Positions 44,953 to 54,097 of a stretch of 64,000 nt of DNA are shown one piece after another. The notes under the pieces were generated by a model. That model was not told where the DNA came from, searched no databases, and saw only the letters and a list, made by a program, of their open reading frames with translations. The translations under genes and the position numbers were made by a program. The stretch is from Rugosimonospora acidiphila (lineage in GTDB: Bacteria; Actinomycetota; Actinomycetes; Mycobacteriales; Micromonosporaceae), in NCBI RefSeq assembly GCF_039543385.1, contig NZ_BAABJQ010000027.1, positions 51,437 to 115,436 of the forward strand, in the 5' to 3' direction. Numbering within the stretch: the first letter of the stretch is position 1; the number at the start of each line of letters is the position of its first letter.

Positions 44953-46905
44953 GTGACGACGCGGAAACCCCTCCGAGCCAAGCTCGCCACCTCTGTATCC
45001 AAGGGGGCGGCGGCGCTGTCGCGCGCCACCGGACGGGGCGACGGATCCGTCATCGGTGGCCGGCTGGGCCTCATGATTGATCCCAACCTGCTCGCCCATC
45101 TGGCCAACGGCCGGCAGATCGCGCTCATCTCGGGCACCAATGGCAAGACCACCACCACCCGGCTGGCCACCGCCGCCATGGGCGTACTGGGTTCGGTCGC
45201 CACCAACTCCTACGGCGCCAACATGCCCACCGGCCACACGTCCGCGCTGGCCAAGGCGGGCGATACGCCGTACGCGGTGCTCGAGACCGATGAGCACTAC
45301 CTGCCGCAGGTGCTGGACGCCACTCAACCCCGGGTCGTCGCGCTGCTCAACCTGAGCCGGGACCAGTTGGACCGGGCCAAGGAAGTGGCGATGATGGCCC
45401 AGCTGTGGCGGGACACCCTGCGCGGCCGGCACGTCCGCCTGGTGGCCAACGCCGACGACCCGATGGTGGTCTGGGCGGCGGCCGAATCCAACCAGGTCAC
45501 CTGGGTGGCGGCCGGACAGCGCTGGCACGACGACTCGTGGGTCTGCCCGGAGTGCGGCGGCGCCATCGCGCGAGCGGGCGTGACCATGGCCGCCCCGGCG
45601 AGCGCGCCCACCCCGGAGTCCGTTCCCGGCCGTTCCGGTCAGGGCCCCCAGGCCGGGCCGCCGGCGGGGCCGCCGGCCGGATACCCGGGCGCACCGGGCA
45701 TGCCGCCCGGCGGGCAGGCGTGGCCGGAGGCGCCGGCCCAGGCGCCCGGTGCTCCGTCCGCGTGGCCGCCGCCGCCCGGCGGGTCGCCCTGGGCACCCCA
45801 GGGCGCGGCCGGCGCCGCGCCGAACTCGGCGCAGCCGGGCTACGGCGCACAACCGGGCTACGGCGCACAGCCGGACCACGGCACCCAGCCGGGCCAGCCC
45901 GGCTACGACCAGCACGCCGGCTACAACCAGCAGCCCGGATACGCCGGACAGCCCGGTTATCCAGCGCAGCCCGGTTACCCAGCGCAGGGCGACTACCCGG
46001 GGCAGGGCGGTTATCCGGGACAGGGCTACCCGGATCAGGGCTACCAGGGTCAGGGTCAGGCGCATCCCGGCAACCCCTCGCCCGGCGCAGGACAGGCGCC
46101 CGGCGCCACCCCGCCCGGCGGGGTGCCGCCCCACGGTGGCACGACCCCACCGGCCCGGCCCAGCGCGCTGACCGGGAGCACGCTGATCATGCCCGCGATC
46201 GAGCCCCATGCCGCAGGGGAGCCGACCCTCGGCACGACCGGGCAGACGCCGGTGGACGTGGGCCCGCAGCCGCTGGCCGACTCCGGCCCGAACGCGCCCG
46301 ACGCCGACTGGTACTGCACCAACTGCTCGCTGCGCCGGCCGACCCCGCAGTGGAGCGTCGACAACGACGCGGTGGTCGATCCGCGTGGCTACCGGCACCG
46401 GGTCAGGCTGCAACTGCCCGGCCGGGTCAACCGGGCGAACGCGGCCACCGCGCTGGCCGTGGCCGCCGAGTTCGGGGTGCCGCCGGCCGAGGCCGCACCC
46501 CGGCTCGCCGAGGTCGCCTCGATCGCCGGCCGGTACGCGCAGGTGGAGCGGGACGGCAGGGTGGTCCGGCTGCTGCTGGCCAAGAACCCGGCCGGCTGGC
46601 TGGAGGCCTTCGACATGGCCGACCCGGCGCCCACGCTGCTGTCCATCAACGCGCGCGATCCCGACGGGCTGGACACCTCCTGGCTGTTCGACGTGGACTT
46701 CTCCCCGCTGGCCGGGCGCCACGTACTGATCAGCGGGGACCGCGCCTTCGACCTGGCGGTACGGCTTGAGGTCAACGGGTTGTCGTTCACGCACGTCCGG
46801 TCCTTCGCCCAGGCGCTGGCCTCGGTCCCGCCCGGGCGGCTCGAGGTGATCGCCAACTACAGCGCGTTCCAGGACATCAGAGCGGAGCTGAACCGTGTCA
46901 ACTGA
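44953..46905 (+). CDS. murT: MurT lipid II amidation ligase with a large insertion in its zinc ribbon
   Basis: The 650-aa Mur-ligase-like subunit, with GatD, amidates D-Glu of lipid II to isoglutamine. The P-loop SGTNGKTTTTRLA is near residues 60-71, then LETDEHYLPQVL and NLSRDQLDR. The ribbon Cys pairs are C198/C201 (VCPECGG) and C455/C458 (WYCTNCS). In known MurT these pairs are about 20 residues apart; here about 253, owing to a Pro/Gly/Gln/Tyr-rich insertion (about 210-450). The C-terminal Mur ligase domain (VNRANAATALAVAAEF, LLAKNPAGWLEAF, INARDPDGLDTSWLFDVDF) is intact. Confidence 0.94.
   Translation: MTTRKPLRAKLATSVSKGAAALSRATGRGDGSVIGGRLGLMIDPNLLAHLANGRQIALISGTNGKTTTTRLATAAMGVLGSVATNSYGANMPTGHTSALAKAGDTPYAVLETDEHYLPQVLDATQPRVVALLNLSRDQLDRAKEVAMMAQLWRDTLRGRHVRLVANADDPMVVWAAAESNQVTWVAAGQRWHDDSWVCPECGGAIARAGVTMAAPASAPTPESVPGRSGQGPQAGPPAGPPAGYPGAPGMPPGGQAWPEAPAQAPGAPSAWPPPPGGSPWAPQGAAGAAPNSAQPGYGAQPGYGAQPDHGTQPGQPGYDQHAGYNQQPGYAGQPGYPAQPGYPAQGDYPGQGGYPGQGYPDQGYQGQGQAHPGNPSPGAGQAPGATPPGGVPPHGGTTPPARPSALTGSTLIMPAIEPHAAGEPTLGTTGQTPVDVGPQPLADSGPNAPDADWYCTNCSLRRPTPQWSVDNDAVVDPRGYRHRVRLQLPGRVNRANAATALAVAAEFGVPPAEAAPRLAEVASIAGRYAQVERDGRVVRLLLAKNPAGWLEAFDMADPAPTLLSINARDPDGLDTSWLFDVDFSPLAGRHVLISGDRAFDLAVRLEVNGLSFTHVRSFAQALASVPPGRLEVIANYSAFQDIRAELNRVN
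45832..46063 (+). repeat. PGY/QGY repeats inside MurT
   Basis: Residues about 294-370 consist of degenerate units such as QPGYGA, QPGYPA, QGGYPG and QGYPD. They lie in the middle of the insertion between the two zinc-ribbon Cys pairs. The composition resembles the MurG N-terminal array. Confidence 0.85.
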
Positions 46906-47629
46906 CCGCATGCCCCAGGGACAGCGGGCCCTGCGCATCGTCTGGCTCTACCCCGACCTGCTGTCCACCTATGGCGACCGGGGCAACCTGCTGATCCTGT
47001 CCCGCCGCGCCAGCATGCGCGGGATACCGGTGGAGTGCTTCGAGGTGCGCTCGGACCAGCCGATCCCGGTGGACGGCGACATCTACCTGCTCGGCGGCGG
47101 CGAGGACGGCCCACAGGCGCTGGCCGCGCAGCGGTTGATGACCGACGGCGGGCTGTACCGGGCCGTCGAGCGCGGGGCGGTCGTGCTGGCCATCTGCGCC
47201 GGGTACCAGCTGCTGGGTCACTCGTTCTTCGCCAAGGGGCAGCAGTACCGCGGGCTCGGCCTGCTGGACCTGCACTCGGATCGCGGCCCGTCCCGGGCGG
47301 TCGGCGAGTTGGCCGGCGCGGTCGACCCCGCGCTGGGGTTGCCCATGCTCAGCGGCTTCGAGAACCACGGCGGGCGCACCCATTTGGGCCAGGGTGTCCG
47401 GCCGCTGGCCCAGGTCTCGGTCGGGGTCGGCAACGACGGCGCTACCGAGGGTGCCTGGCTGGGCAGGATCGTGGGCACCTATTCGCACGGGCCGGCCCTG
47501 TCCCGCAACCCTGCCCTGGCCGACCTGCTGCTGCGCTGGGCGATCGGGGCGGACGCGCTCCCGCCGCTGGACGACTCCTGGCCGGAGCTGCTGCGCGGCG
47601 AGCGGCTGGCGGCCGTCGGGGCGGCGTGA
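46895..47629 (+). CDS. gatD: GatD glutamine amidotransferase subunit of MurT-GatD
   Basis: The 244-aa class-I-like glutaminase (CobB/CobQ type) feeds ammonia to MurT. The nucleophile is C101 in LAICAGYQLLG. IYLLGGGEDGPQ and GFENHGGRT are typical. The C-terminal His is in VGTYSHGPALSRNP. GTG 46895 overlaps the murT stop by 11 bp. It forms the amidating complex with MurT that modifies lipid II at the membrane. Confidence 0.95.
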   Translation: MSTDRMPQGQRALRIVWLYPDLLSTYGDRGNLLILSRRASMRGIPVECFEVRSDQPIPVDGDIYLLGGGEDGPQALAAQRLMTDGGLYRAVERGAVVLAICAGYQLLGHSFFAKGQQYRGLGLLDLHSDRGPSRAVGELAGAVDPALGLPMLSGFENHGGRTHLGQGVRPLAQVSVGVGNDGATEGAWLGRIVGTYSHGPALSRNPALADLLLRWAIGADALPPLDDSWPELLRGERLAAVGAA

Positions 47630-48336
47630 CCCGCGAGGTCTCCTCCGCGCCGGCGCGGGCCGGTGCGCTCGGTTCGAGGTTCCGCCGTTCGCCGTGGTGG
47701 AGGGTCGGCCTGCTGGCCGTCGTGATCGCCGCGCTGGCCGCGGTCGCGTACACCCTGCCGCTGCAGGAGCTGTCCCGGTCCGCCGCGCGCTTCGGGCCGG
47801 TGCCGGCCGTGGCGCTGGCGGCGGGGCTGCTGCTGGCCCTGGTTCCGCGCACCGCGGTCTCGTTGGCCTGCGGCGCGCTGTTCGGCGCCGTGGCCGGATT
47901 CGCCTACGCCCTGACCGCCGCGCTGATCGCGGCGGGCCTCGCGTTCGCGGCCTCGCGGTGGCTGGCCCGGGGTGCGGTGGCCGACCGGCTGCGCGGCCGG
48001 GCCGCGCGGTTCGACGCCTGGCTGTCCCGCCGGGGCCTGCTCGCCGTGGTGGTGGTCCGGCTCATCCCGATCGCGCCGTACGGGCTGGTCAGCTACTTGT
48101 ACGGCAGCACCGGGGTGCGTACCCGCCACTACCTGCTCGGTACCCTGGCCGGCGCCGCCCCGTCGGCGGCCACCTGGGCCGGCATCGGGGCGGCCGTGAT
48201 CAGCCAGGGCCACCTGGGCGTGCTCGAGATCATCCCGGCCGGTGCCGGGCTGATCGTCTCCGGATGCGCGGCGGCCTGGTGGCGCTCGTCCATGCGCCGG
48301 GACCAGGCCGCCGGCCGGATCAGACCACCACGCTGA
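47626..48336 (+). CDS. TVP38/TMEM64 (VTT-domain) membrane protein
   Basis: The 236-aa protein has about six helices. The VTT core is seen in VPRTAVSLACGALFGAVAGFAYALTAALIAAGLAFAASRWLAR and VVVRLIPIAPYGLVSYLYGSTGVRTRHYLLGTLAG. Related DedA/VTT proteins act in lipid or undecaprenyl phosphate translocation, which would fit its coupling to murT-gatD; this is inference. GTG 47626 overlaps the gatD stop by 4 bp. The 3' end overlaps convergent leuS by 17 bp. Confidence 0.85.
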   Translation: MTREVSSAPARAGALGSRFRRSPWWRVGLLAVVIAALAAVAYTLPLQELSRSAARFGPVPAVALAAGLLLALVPRTAVSLACGALFGAVAGFAYALTAALIAAGLAFAASRWLARGAVADRLRGRAARFDAWLSRRGLLAVVVVRLIPIAPYGLVSYLYGSTGVRTRHYLLGTLAGAAPSAATWAGIGAAVISQGHLGVLEIIPAGAGLIVSGCAAAWWRSSMRRDQAAGRIRPPR

Positions 48337-51184
48337 TCATCCGCCCCGGTACCACGATCACCTTGCGCGGGTCGCGGCCGGCCAGTACCTCGGCCACCGC
48401 CTCCAGGGCGGCCTGCCGCACCGCCTCCTCCTCCGCGCCCGCGTCCACCTCGACCCGGCCGCGCACCTTCCCGTTCACCTGCACGGGGTAGGTCACCGAT
48501 TCGACCCGCAGCAACGCCGGGTCGGCCTCCGGGAAGTCCACGTACGCGATGGTGCCGTCGTGGCCCAGCCGCTGCCACAACTCCTCGGCGACGTGCGGCG
48601 CGATCGGCGCCACCATCCGGACCAGGGGGTCGGCGACCTCCAGCGGGGTGCCGTCGGCGTTGATCGAGGTGATCCGGTTGGTCAGCTCGATCAGCTTGGC
48701 GACGGCCGTGTTGAAGCGCAGCCCCTCCATGTCCGAGCGCACTCCGTCGATGATCCGGTGCAGCAGGCGCCGGGTCTCCTCGTCGGCCGGCCGGTCGACG
48801 ACCCGGGTCTCGCCGGTCTGCTCGTCGACCAGCGCGCGCCAGACCCGCTGCAGGAACCGCTGGGCGCCGACCACGGCCCGGGTCTCCCACGGCCGGGAGA
48901 CCTCCAGCGGCCCCATGGACATCTCGTACACCCGGAAGGTGTCCGCTCCGTACCGTTCGCACATGTCGTCCGGGGTTACCACGTTACGCAGCGACTTGCC
49001 CATCTTGCCGTACTCGCGGCGGACCGGCGCGTCGTTCCAGTAGTACTCGCCGTCGCGCTCGACGACCTCCTCGGCCGGGACGTACCGGCCGCGCTCGTCG
49101 GTGTACGCGTACGCCTGGATGTAGCCCTGGTTGATCAGGCGGTGGAACGGCTCGGACGAGGCGACGTGCCCCAGGTCGAACAGCACCTTGTGCCAGAACC
49201 GGGCGTACAGCAGGTGCAGCACCGCGTGCTCGGCGCCGCCCACGTACAGGTCGACGCCGCCGCTGCCGCCCTCGGCCGGCCCCATCCAGTACCGCTCGTT
49301 CGCCGGGTCCACGAACGCCTGGTCGTTGTTCGGGTCCAGGTAGCGCAGCTCGTACCAGCAGGAGCCGGCCCACTGCGGCATCACGTTGGTCTCGCGGGTG
49401 TACCGCTTCGGCCCGTCGCCCAGGTCCAGCTCGACCTCGACCCAGCCCCGCTCGCGCGACAGCGGCGTCTCGGGCTCGGTGTTGGGGTCGTCGGGGTCGT
49501 AGGTCTTCGGCGAGAAGTCGGCCACCTCGGGCAGCGCGATCGGCAGCATCTCCTCCGGCACCGCGATGGGCAGGCCGGTCTCGTCGTACACGATCGGGAA
49601 CGGCTCGCCCCAGTACCGCTGCCGGCTGAACAGCCAGTCACGCAGCCGGTACGTGATCGCACCCGCCCCGTGCCCGTTGGCCTCCAGCCACTCGATGATG
49701 GCCTTCTTGCCGTCGACGACTCCCAGGCCGTCCAAGCTGAAACCCTGAGGTGAGGTTGAATTGATCGCCGGCCCGTCGCCCGTGTACGCCTTGCCGTCGA
49801 AGCCCTCGGACGGCTGCACCGTGCGCACGATCGGCAGGTCGAAGACCTCGGCGAACTCCCAGTCGCGCTCGTCCTGGCCGGGCACCGCCATGATCGCCCC
49901 GGTGCCGTAGCCGCCCAGCACGTAGTCCGCGATGAACACCGGGATCTGCGCGCCGTTGACCGGGTTGGTCGCGTACGCGCCGGTGAAGACGCCGGTCTTC
50001 TCCCGCGCGTCGGCGATCCGCTCCGCGTCGGTCTTGGCCGCCGAGTATCCCCGGTACGCGGAGATCGCCTGGCCCGGCGTGTCGCGGCCACCGGTCCAGG
50101 CCGGCTTGGTGTCGGCCGGCCAGTCGTTGGGGGCCAACTCCTCGACCAGCTGGTGCTCGGGCGCCAGCACCAGGTAGGTCGCGCCGAACACGGTGTCCGG
50201 CCGGGTCGTGAACACGCGGACCGGCCCGGCCGAGGTCGGGAACTCGATGTGCGCACCGGTCGAGCGGCCGATCCAGTTGCGCTGCATCAGCTTGATCGGC
50301 TCCGGCCAGTCCAGCGAGTCCAGGTCGGCCAGCAGCCGGTCACCGTACGCGGTGATCCGCATCATCCACTGCTTCAGGTTGCGCTTGAAGACCGGGAAGT
50401 TGCCCCGGTCCGAGCGGCCGTCGGCGGTGACCTCCTCGTTGGCCAGCACCGTGCCCAGCCCGGGGCACCAGTTGACCGGCGCCTCGGACACGTAGGCCAG
50501 CCGGTGGCCGTCGATGATGGCGCGGCGCTCGACGTCGGTCAGCGCCGACCAGTCCCGGCCGTCCGGCGTGGGCCGCTGCCCGGACTCGAAGGCGGCGATC
50601 AGCTCGGCGATCGGGCGCGCCTTCCCGGCACCGCCGCCCGCCTCGGGGTCGTACCAGGAGTTGAAGATCTGCAGGAAGATCCACTGAGTCCACCGGTAGA
50701 ACGAGACGTCGGTGGTGGCGACGCTGCGCCGGTCGTCGTAGCCCAGGCCCAGCTGGCGCAGCTGGCTGCGGTACCGCTCGACGTTCGCCTCGGTCGTCGT
50801 GCGCGGGTGGGTACCGGTCTGCACCGCGTACTGCTCGGCGGGCAGCCCGAAGGCGTCGAAGCCCATGGGGTGCAGCACATTGCGGCCGATCATGCGCTGG
50901 TACCGGCAGTAGCAGTCGGTGCTGATATAGCCCAGCGGGTGGCCCACGTGCAGCCCGGACCCGGACGGGTAGGGGAACATGTCGGCTATATACAGCTTGG
51001 GGGCGCCGGCCCTGGGGTGCTGGGCGTCGGCCAGCGGCCCAACCGGGTTCGGTGCGTGGAAGGTGCCGTGCTCCTCCCAGTAGTCCTGCCAGCGGGCCTC
51101 GATCCGCCCGGCCAGCGCGGCCGTGTACCGGAACGGCGGGATCTCCGTCGCGGCCGCGGTCGCCTCAGTCGCTACCTCTGTCAT
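48320..51184 (-). CDS. leuS: Leucyl-tRNA synthetase
   Basis: The 954-aa class Ia synthetase charges tRNA-Leu. The HIGH-type motif is YPSGSGLHVGHPLGY (about residues 65-80), the KMSKS-type motif is GKMGKSLRN (about residue 725) and the tRNA-binding domain follows. The CP1 editing domain includes RPDTVFGATYLVLAPEH. ATG 51184 (MTEVATEATAA) is chosen, and the frame upstream enters the attenuator region. Expression is probably controlled by the leader peptide and terminator just upstream. Confidence 0.97.
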   Translation of the reverse strand: MTEVATEATAAATEIPPFRYTAALAGRIEARWQDYWEEHGTFHAPNPVGPLADAQHPRAGAPKLYIADMFPYPSGSGLHVGHPLGYISTDCYCRYQRMIGRNVLHPMGFDAFGLPAEQYAVQTGTHPRTTTEANVERYRSQLRQLGLGYDDRRSVATTDVSFYRWTQWIFLQIFNSWYDPEAGGGAGKARPIAELIAAFESGQRPTPDGRDWSALTDVERRAIIDGHRLAYVSEAPVNWCPGLGTVLANEEVTADGRSDRGNFPVFKRNLKQWMMRITAYGDRLLADLDSLDWPEPIKLMQRNWIGRSTGAHIEFPTSAGPVRVFTTRPDTVFGATYLVLAPEHQLVEELAPNDWPADTKPAWTGGRDTPGQAISAYRGYSAAKTDAERIADAREKTGVFTGAYATNPVNGAQIPVFIADYVLGGYGTGAIMAVPGQDERDWEFAEVFDLPIVRTVQPSEGFDGKAYTGDGPAINSTSPQGFSLDGLGVVDGKKAIIEWLEANGHGAGAITYRLRDWLFSRQRYWGEPFPIVYDETGLPIAVPEEMLPIALPEVADFSPKTYDPDDPNTEPETPLSRERGWVEVELDLGDGPKRYTRETNVMPQWAGSCWYELRYLDPNNDQAFVDPANERYWMGPAEGGSGGVDLYVGGAEHAVLHLLYARFWHKVLFDLGHVASSEPFHRLINQGYIQAYAYTDERGRYVPAEEVVERDGEYYWNDAPVRREYGKMGKSLRNVVTPDDMCERYGADTFRVYEMSMGPLEVSRPWETRAVVGAQRFLQRVWRALVDEQTGETRVVDRPADEETRRLLHRIIDGVRSDMEGLRFNTAVAKLIELTNRITSINADGTPLEVADPLVRMVAPIAPHVAEELWQRLGHDGTIAYVDFPEADPALLRVESVTYPVQVNGKVRGRVEVDAGAEEEAVRQAALEAVAEVLAGRDPRKVIVVPGRMISVVV

Positions 51185-51230
51185 GATCGCCACCTGTGTT
51201 TGAGTAGGGCCAGGGTCGCCTTCGGGCACG

Positions 51231-51256
51231 AAAAAACCCCTCGCGCAGGAGGGGTC
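51231..51256 (-). terminator. leuS attenuator terminator
   Basis: On the minus strand CCCCTC and GAGGGG (51249-51254 and 51237-51242), with a 6-nt loop, are followed by six T (51236-51231). It lies 21 nt after the leader stop and 47 bp before the leuS ATG. This is one of the few T-tailed terminators in the window. Confidence 0.85.
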
Positions 51257-51306
51257 GCCGTGCCGCGCCTATCGCGTCAGCACGGCCGCCTAAGAAGTCG
51301 ATAGGC
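51257..51306 (-). promoter_or_regulatory. Competing stems of the leuS attenuator
   Basis: GCCTATCG (51306-51299, within the leader Ala-Tyr-Arg codons) can pair with CGATAGGC (51274-51267). CCGTGC (51285-51280) can pair with GCACGG (51263-51258). The two pairings are interleaved and mutually exclusive. A ribosome stalled at the Leu codons would cover the first arm. The terminator-versus-antiterminator outcome needs folding. Confidence 0.55.
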
Positions 51307-51315
51307 CCGAATCAT
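51277..51315 (-). CDS. leuS leader peptide MIRAYRLLRRPC
   Basis: A 12-codon ORF with tandem Leu codons CTT-CTT (51297-51292). CTT is rare in this GC-rich DNA, where CTG and CTC dominate. Slow decoding when Leu-tRNA is scarce would alter the downstream fold. The ATG at 51315 is 6 nt after TACACT (51322-51327), so the mRNA is probably leaderless. The terminator follows. This has all parts of ribosome-mediated attenuation. Confidence 0.75.
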   Translation of the reverse strand: MIRAYRLLRRPC

Positions 51316-51679
51316 GTGCGCAGTGTACCCCGTTTCGATCGGCCGGTGCTCACCCCTAACCGCCCCCGAGCCGGGGTCGACGTGCGCCACCGCCGACCCT
51401 GAACCCGGCCGGCGGCGGACGCGTACGCAAGGGTGGGGACTCGCGGGCGCGACAATAGGTTCCACTAAATCACCAGGTGCAACGATCTTGTTACCTCGGC
51501 TAACCCGAACGGTGGTTCCGCTGCTGTACTATTCGGCCCACTCGGCGTATCCCACAAAAGTGGCTAGCCTGAGAAGATGCGGGTGGTCCTAGCGGGGAGG
51601 CGGGGACTGGTCTCCCGCGACCCTACTGGCATGCCCGTGACGCGCACCGGCAGCCGTGTGGATACCAGGAGGAGGCCAG
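51316..51679. other. 364-bp divergent region between the leuS leader and moxR
   Basis: The left edge holds the leuS leader -10. The right part holds TAGCCT (51565-51570), a possible -10 for moxR. The middle (about 51330-51560) contains AT-richer words (ttgttacctcgg near 51488, tactattcgg near 51526) but no gene I can support. Confidence 0.5.
51322..51327 (-). promoter_or_regulatory. -10 of the leuS leader transcript
   Basis: TACACT on the minus strand ends 6 nt before the leader peptide ATG. No clear -35 at 17 bp. Confidence 0.55.

Positions 51680-51702
<23 letters not shown>
51577..51702 (+). CDS. Possible 41-aa leaderless upstream ORF overlapping moxR
   Basis: ATG 51577 lies 6 nt after TAGCCT (51565-51570) and opens 41 codons (begins MRVVLAGRRGLVSRD). 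It ends at TGA 51702, 22 bp inside moxR and in another frame. The spacing matches other leaderless starts in this window. It may only couple translation to moxR. No family is recognised, and it could be chance. Confidence 0.3.
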
Positions 51703-52734
<1,032 letters not shown>

Positions 52735-52738
<4 letters not shown>

Positions 52739-54060
52739 CCGTGCGCGAGGGGCTGCGCGGGCTGACCACGCGTGGCAAGTCGTTCCTGGCGTGTGCGGTG
52801 GCGATGGCGGTGCTGTCCTTCGTCTTCGCCGAGAAGGACCTACTCCGGGTCGCGATACTGATCGCCGCGCTGCCGCTGCTCGGCGCCTGGTACGTCGGGC
52901 GGACCCGGTACAAGCTGGCCTGCACCCGGACGCTCGAGCCGCACCGCACCCCGGTGGGCGCGACCGCCCGGGTGGTGCTGCGCCTGCAGAACCTCTCCGG
53001 CCTGCCCACCGGCACCCTGCTGCTGGAGGACCGGCTGCCGTACGCGCTGGGCAGCCGGCCCCGACTGGTGCTGGAGCGGCTCGGCCGGCGCCAGGCCAGC
53101 TCGGTGGCGTACACCGTCCGCGCGGACGTGCGGGGCCGGTACGAGGTGGGCCCGCTGGTGGTCCGGCTGACCGACCCGTTCGGCCTGTGCGAGCTGACCC
53201 GCTCGTTCCCGTCGGTCGACCGGCTCACCGTGATCCCACAGGTGATCGCGCTGCCGTCGGTGCGGCTGGCCGGCGAGTACGCGGGTACGGGCGAGTCGCG
53301 GGCCCGCTCGGTGGCGGTACACGGCGAGGACGACGCGGCCACCCGCGAATACCGGTACGGCGACGACCTGCGCCGGGTGCACTGGCGCTCGACGGCGCGG
53401 GTCGGCGAGCTCATGGTGCGCCGGGAGGAGCAGCCCTGGGAGAGCCGGGCCACCCTGATCCTGGACGGCCGGGCGCTGGCACACCGGGGCGAGGGGCCGA
53501 CGGCCAGCTTCGAGTGGGCGGTGTCGGCCATCGCCAGCATCGCCATGCACCTGCGCCACAGCGGGTACCGGCTGCGCCTGGTCACCAACGCCGGAGTGGA
53601 CATCGACGCCACCGAGGCGGACGGCGACGGCGCGATCCTCGACCACCTGGCCGAGGTGAAGCTGTCCGAGCGAGGCGACGTCGCCGGGCTGATCGACCTG
53701 GTCCGGCACCGGTCGGACGGCGGCATGATCATCTCGGTGCTCGGCCTGCTCACCCCGGCCGAGGCCGAGCTGCTGGGCGCGCTGCGCGCCAGCAACACCA
53801 CCTGCGTCGGGTTCCTCATCGACAGCACCACCTGGCTCAACCTGCCGACCGCGGAGCGGGAGGAGGCGGACCAGGCGCACGGGGCCGCCGCGCTCTCCCT
53901 GCTGCGCGGCGGCTGGCGGACGGTTGGCGTGCGGCACGGCGACAAGCTGCCCGGACTGTGGCCGCAGGCGGCCCGGGGCTCGCAGGGCTTCGCCTGGCGA
54001 GCGGCCATGGCCGAGACCGTGACCACCACCGCCGCCGGCGCCGGCCGGCCGGGTACGTGA
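52735..54060 (+). CDS. DUF58 membrane-anchored protein
   Basis: The 441-aa protein has two N-terminal helices (SFLACAVAMAVLSFVFA and LLRVAILIAALPLLGAWYVG), an immunoglobulin-like middle domain and the DUF58 core (EYRYGDDLRRVHWRSTARVGELMVRREEQPWESRATLILDGR, related to VWA). Its ATG overlaps the moxR stop (ATGA). DUF58 proteins are standard partners of MoxR. The biological role is undefined. Confidence 0.9.
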
Positions 54061-54097
54061 CCGGGCCCGACCGGCTCGGGGAGAGACGGGGCGCACG

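Noticed and set aside
44683..46938. 751-codon minus-strand frame over murT
   Set aside because: It is antisense to the MurT motifs. Its apparent repeats reflect the PGY coding repeats.
51316..51560. tRNA or T-box element before leuS
   Set aside because: No cloverleaf, no TTC-GA loop and no T-box consensus. The leader peptide with terminator explains the region better.
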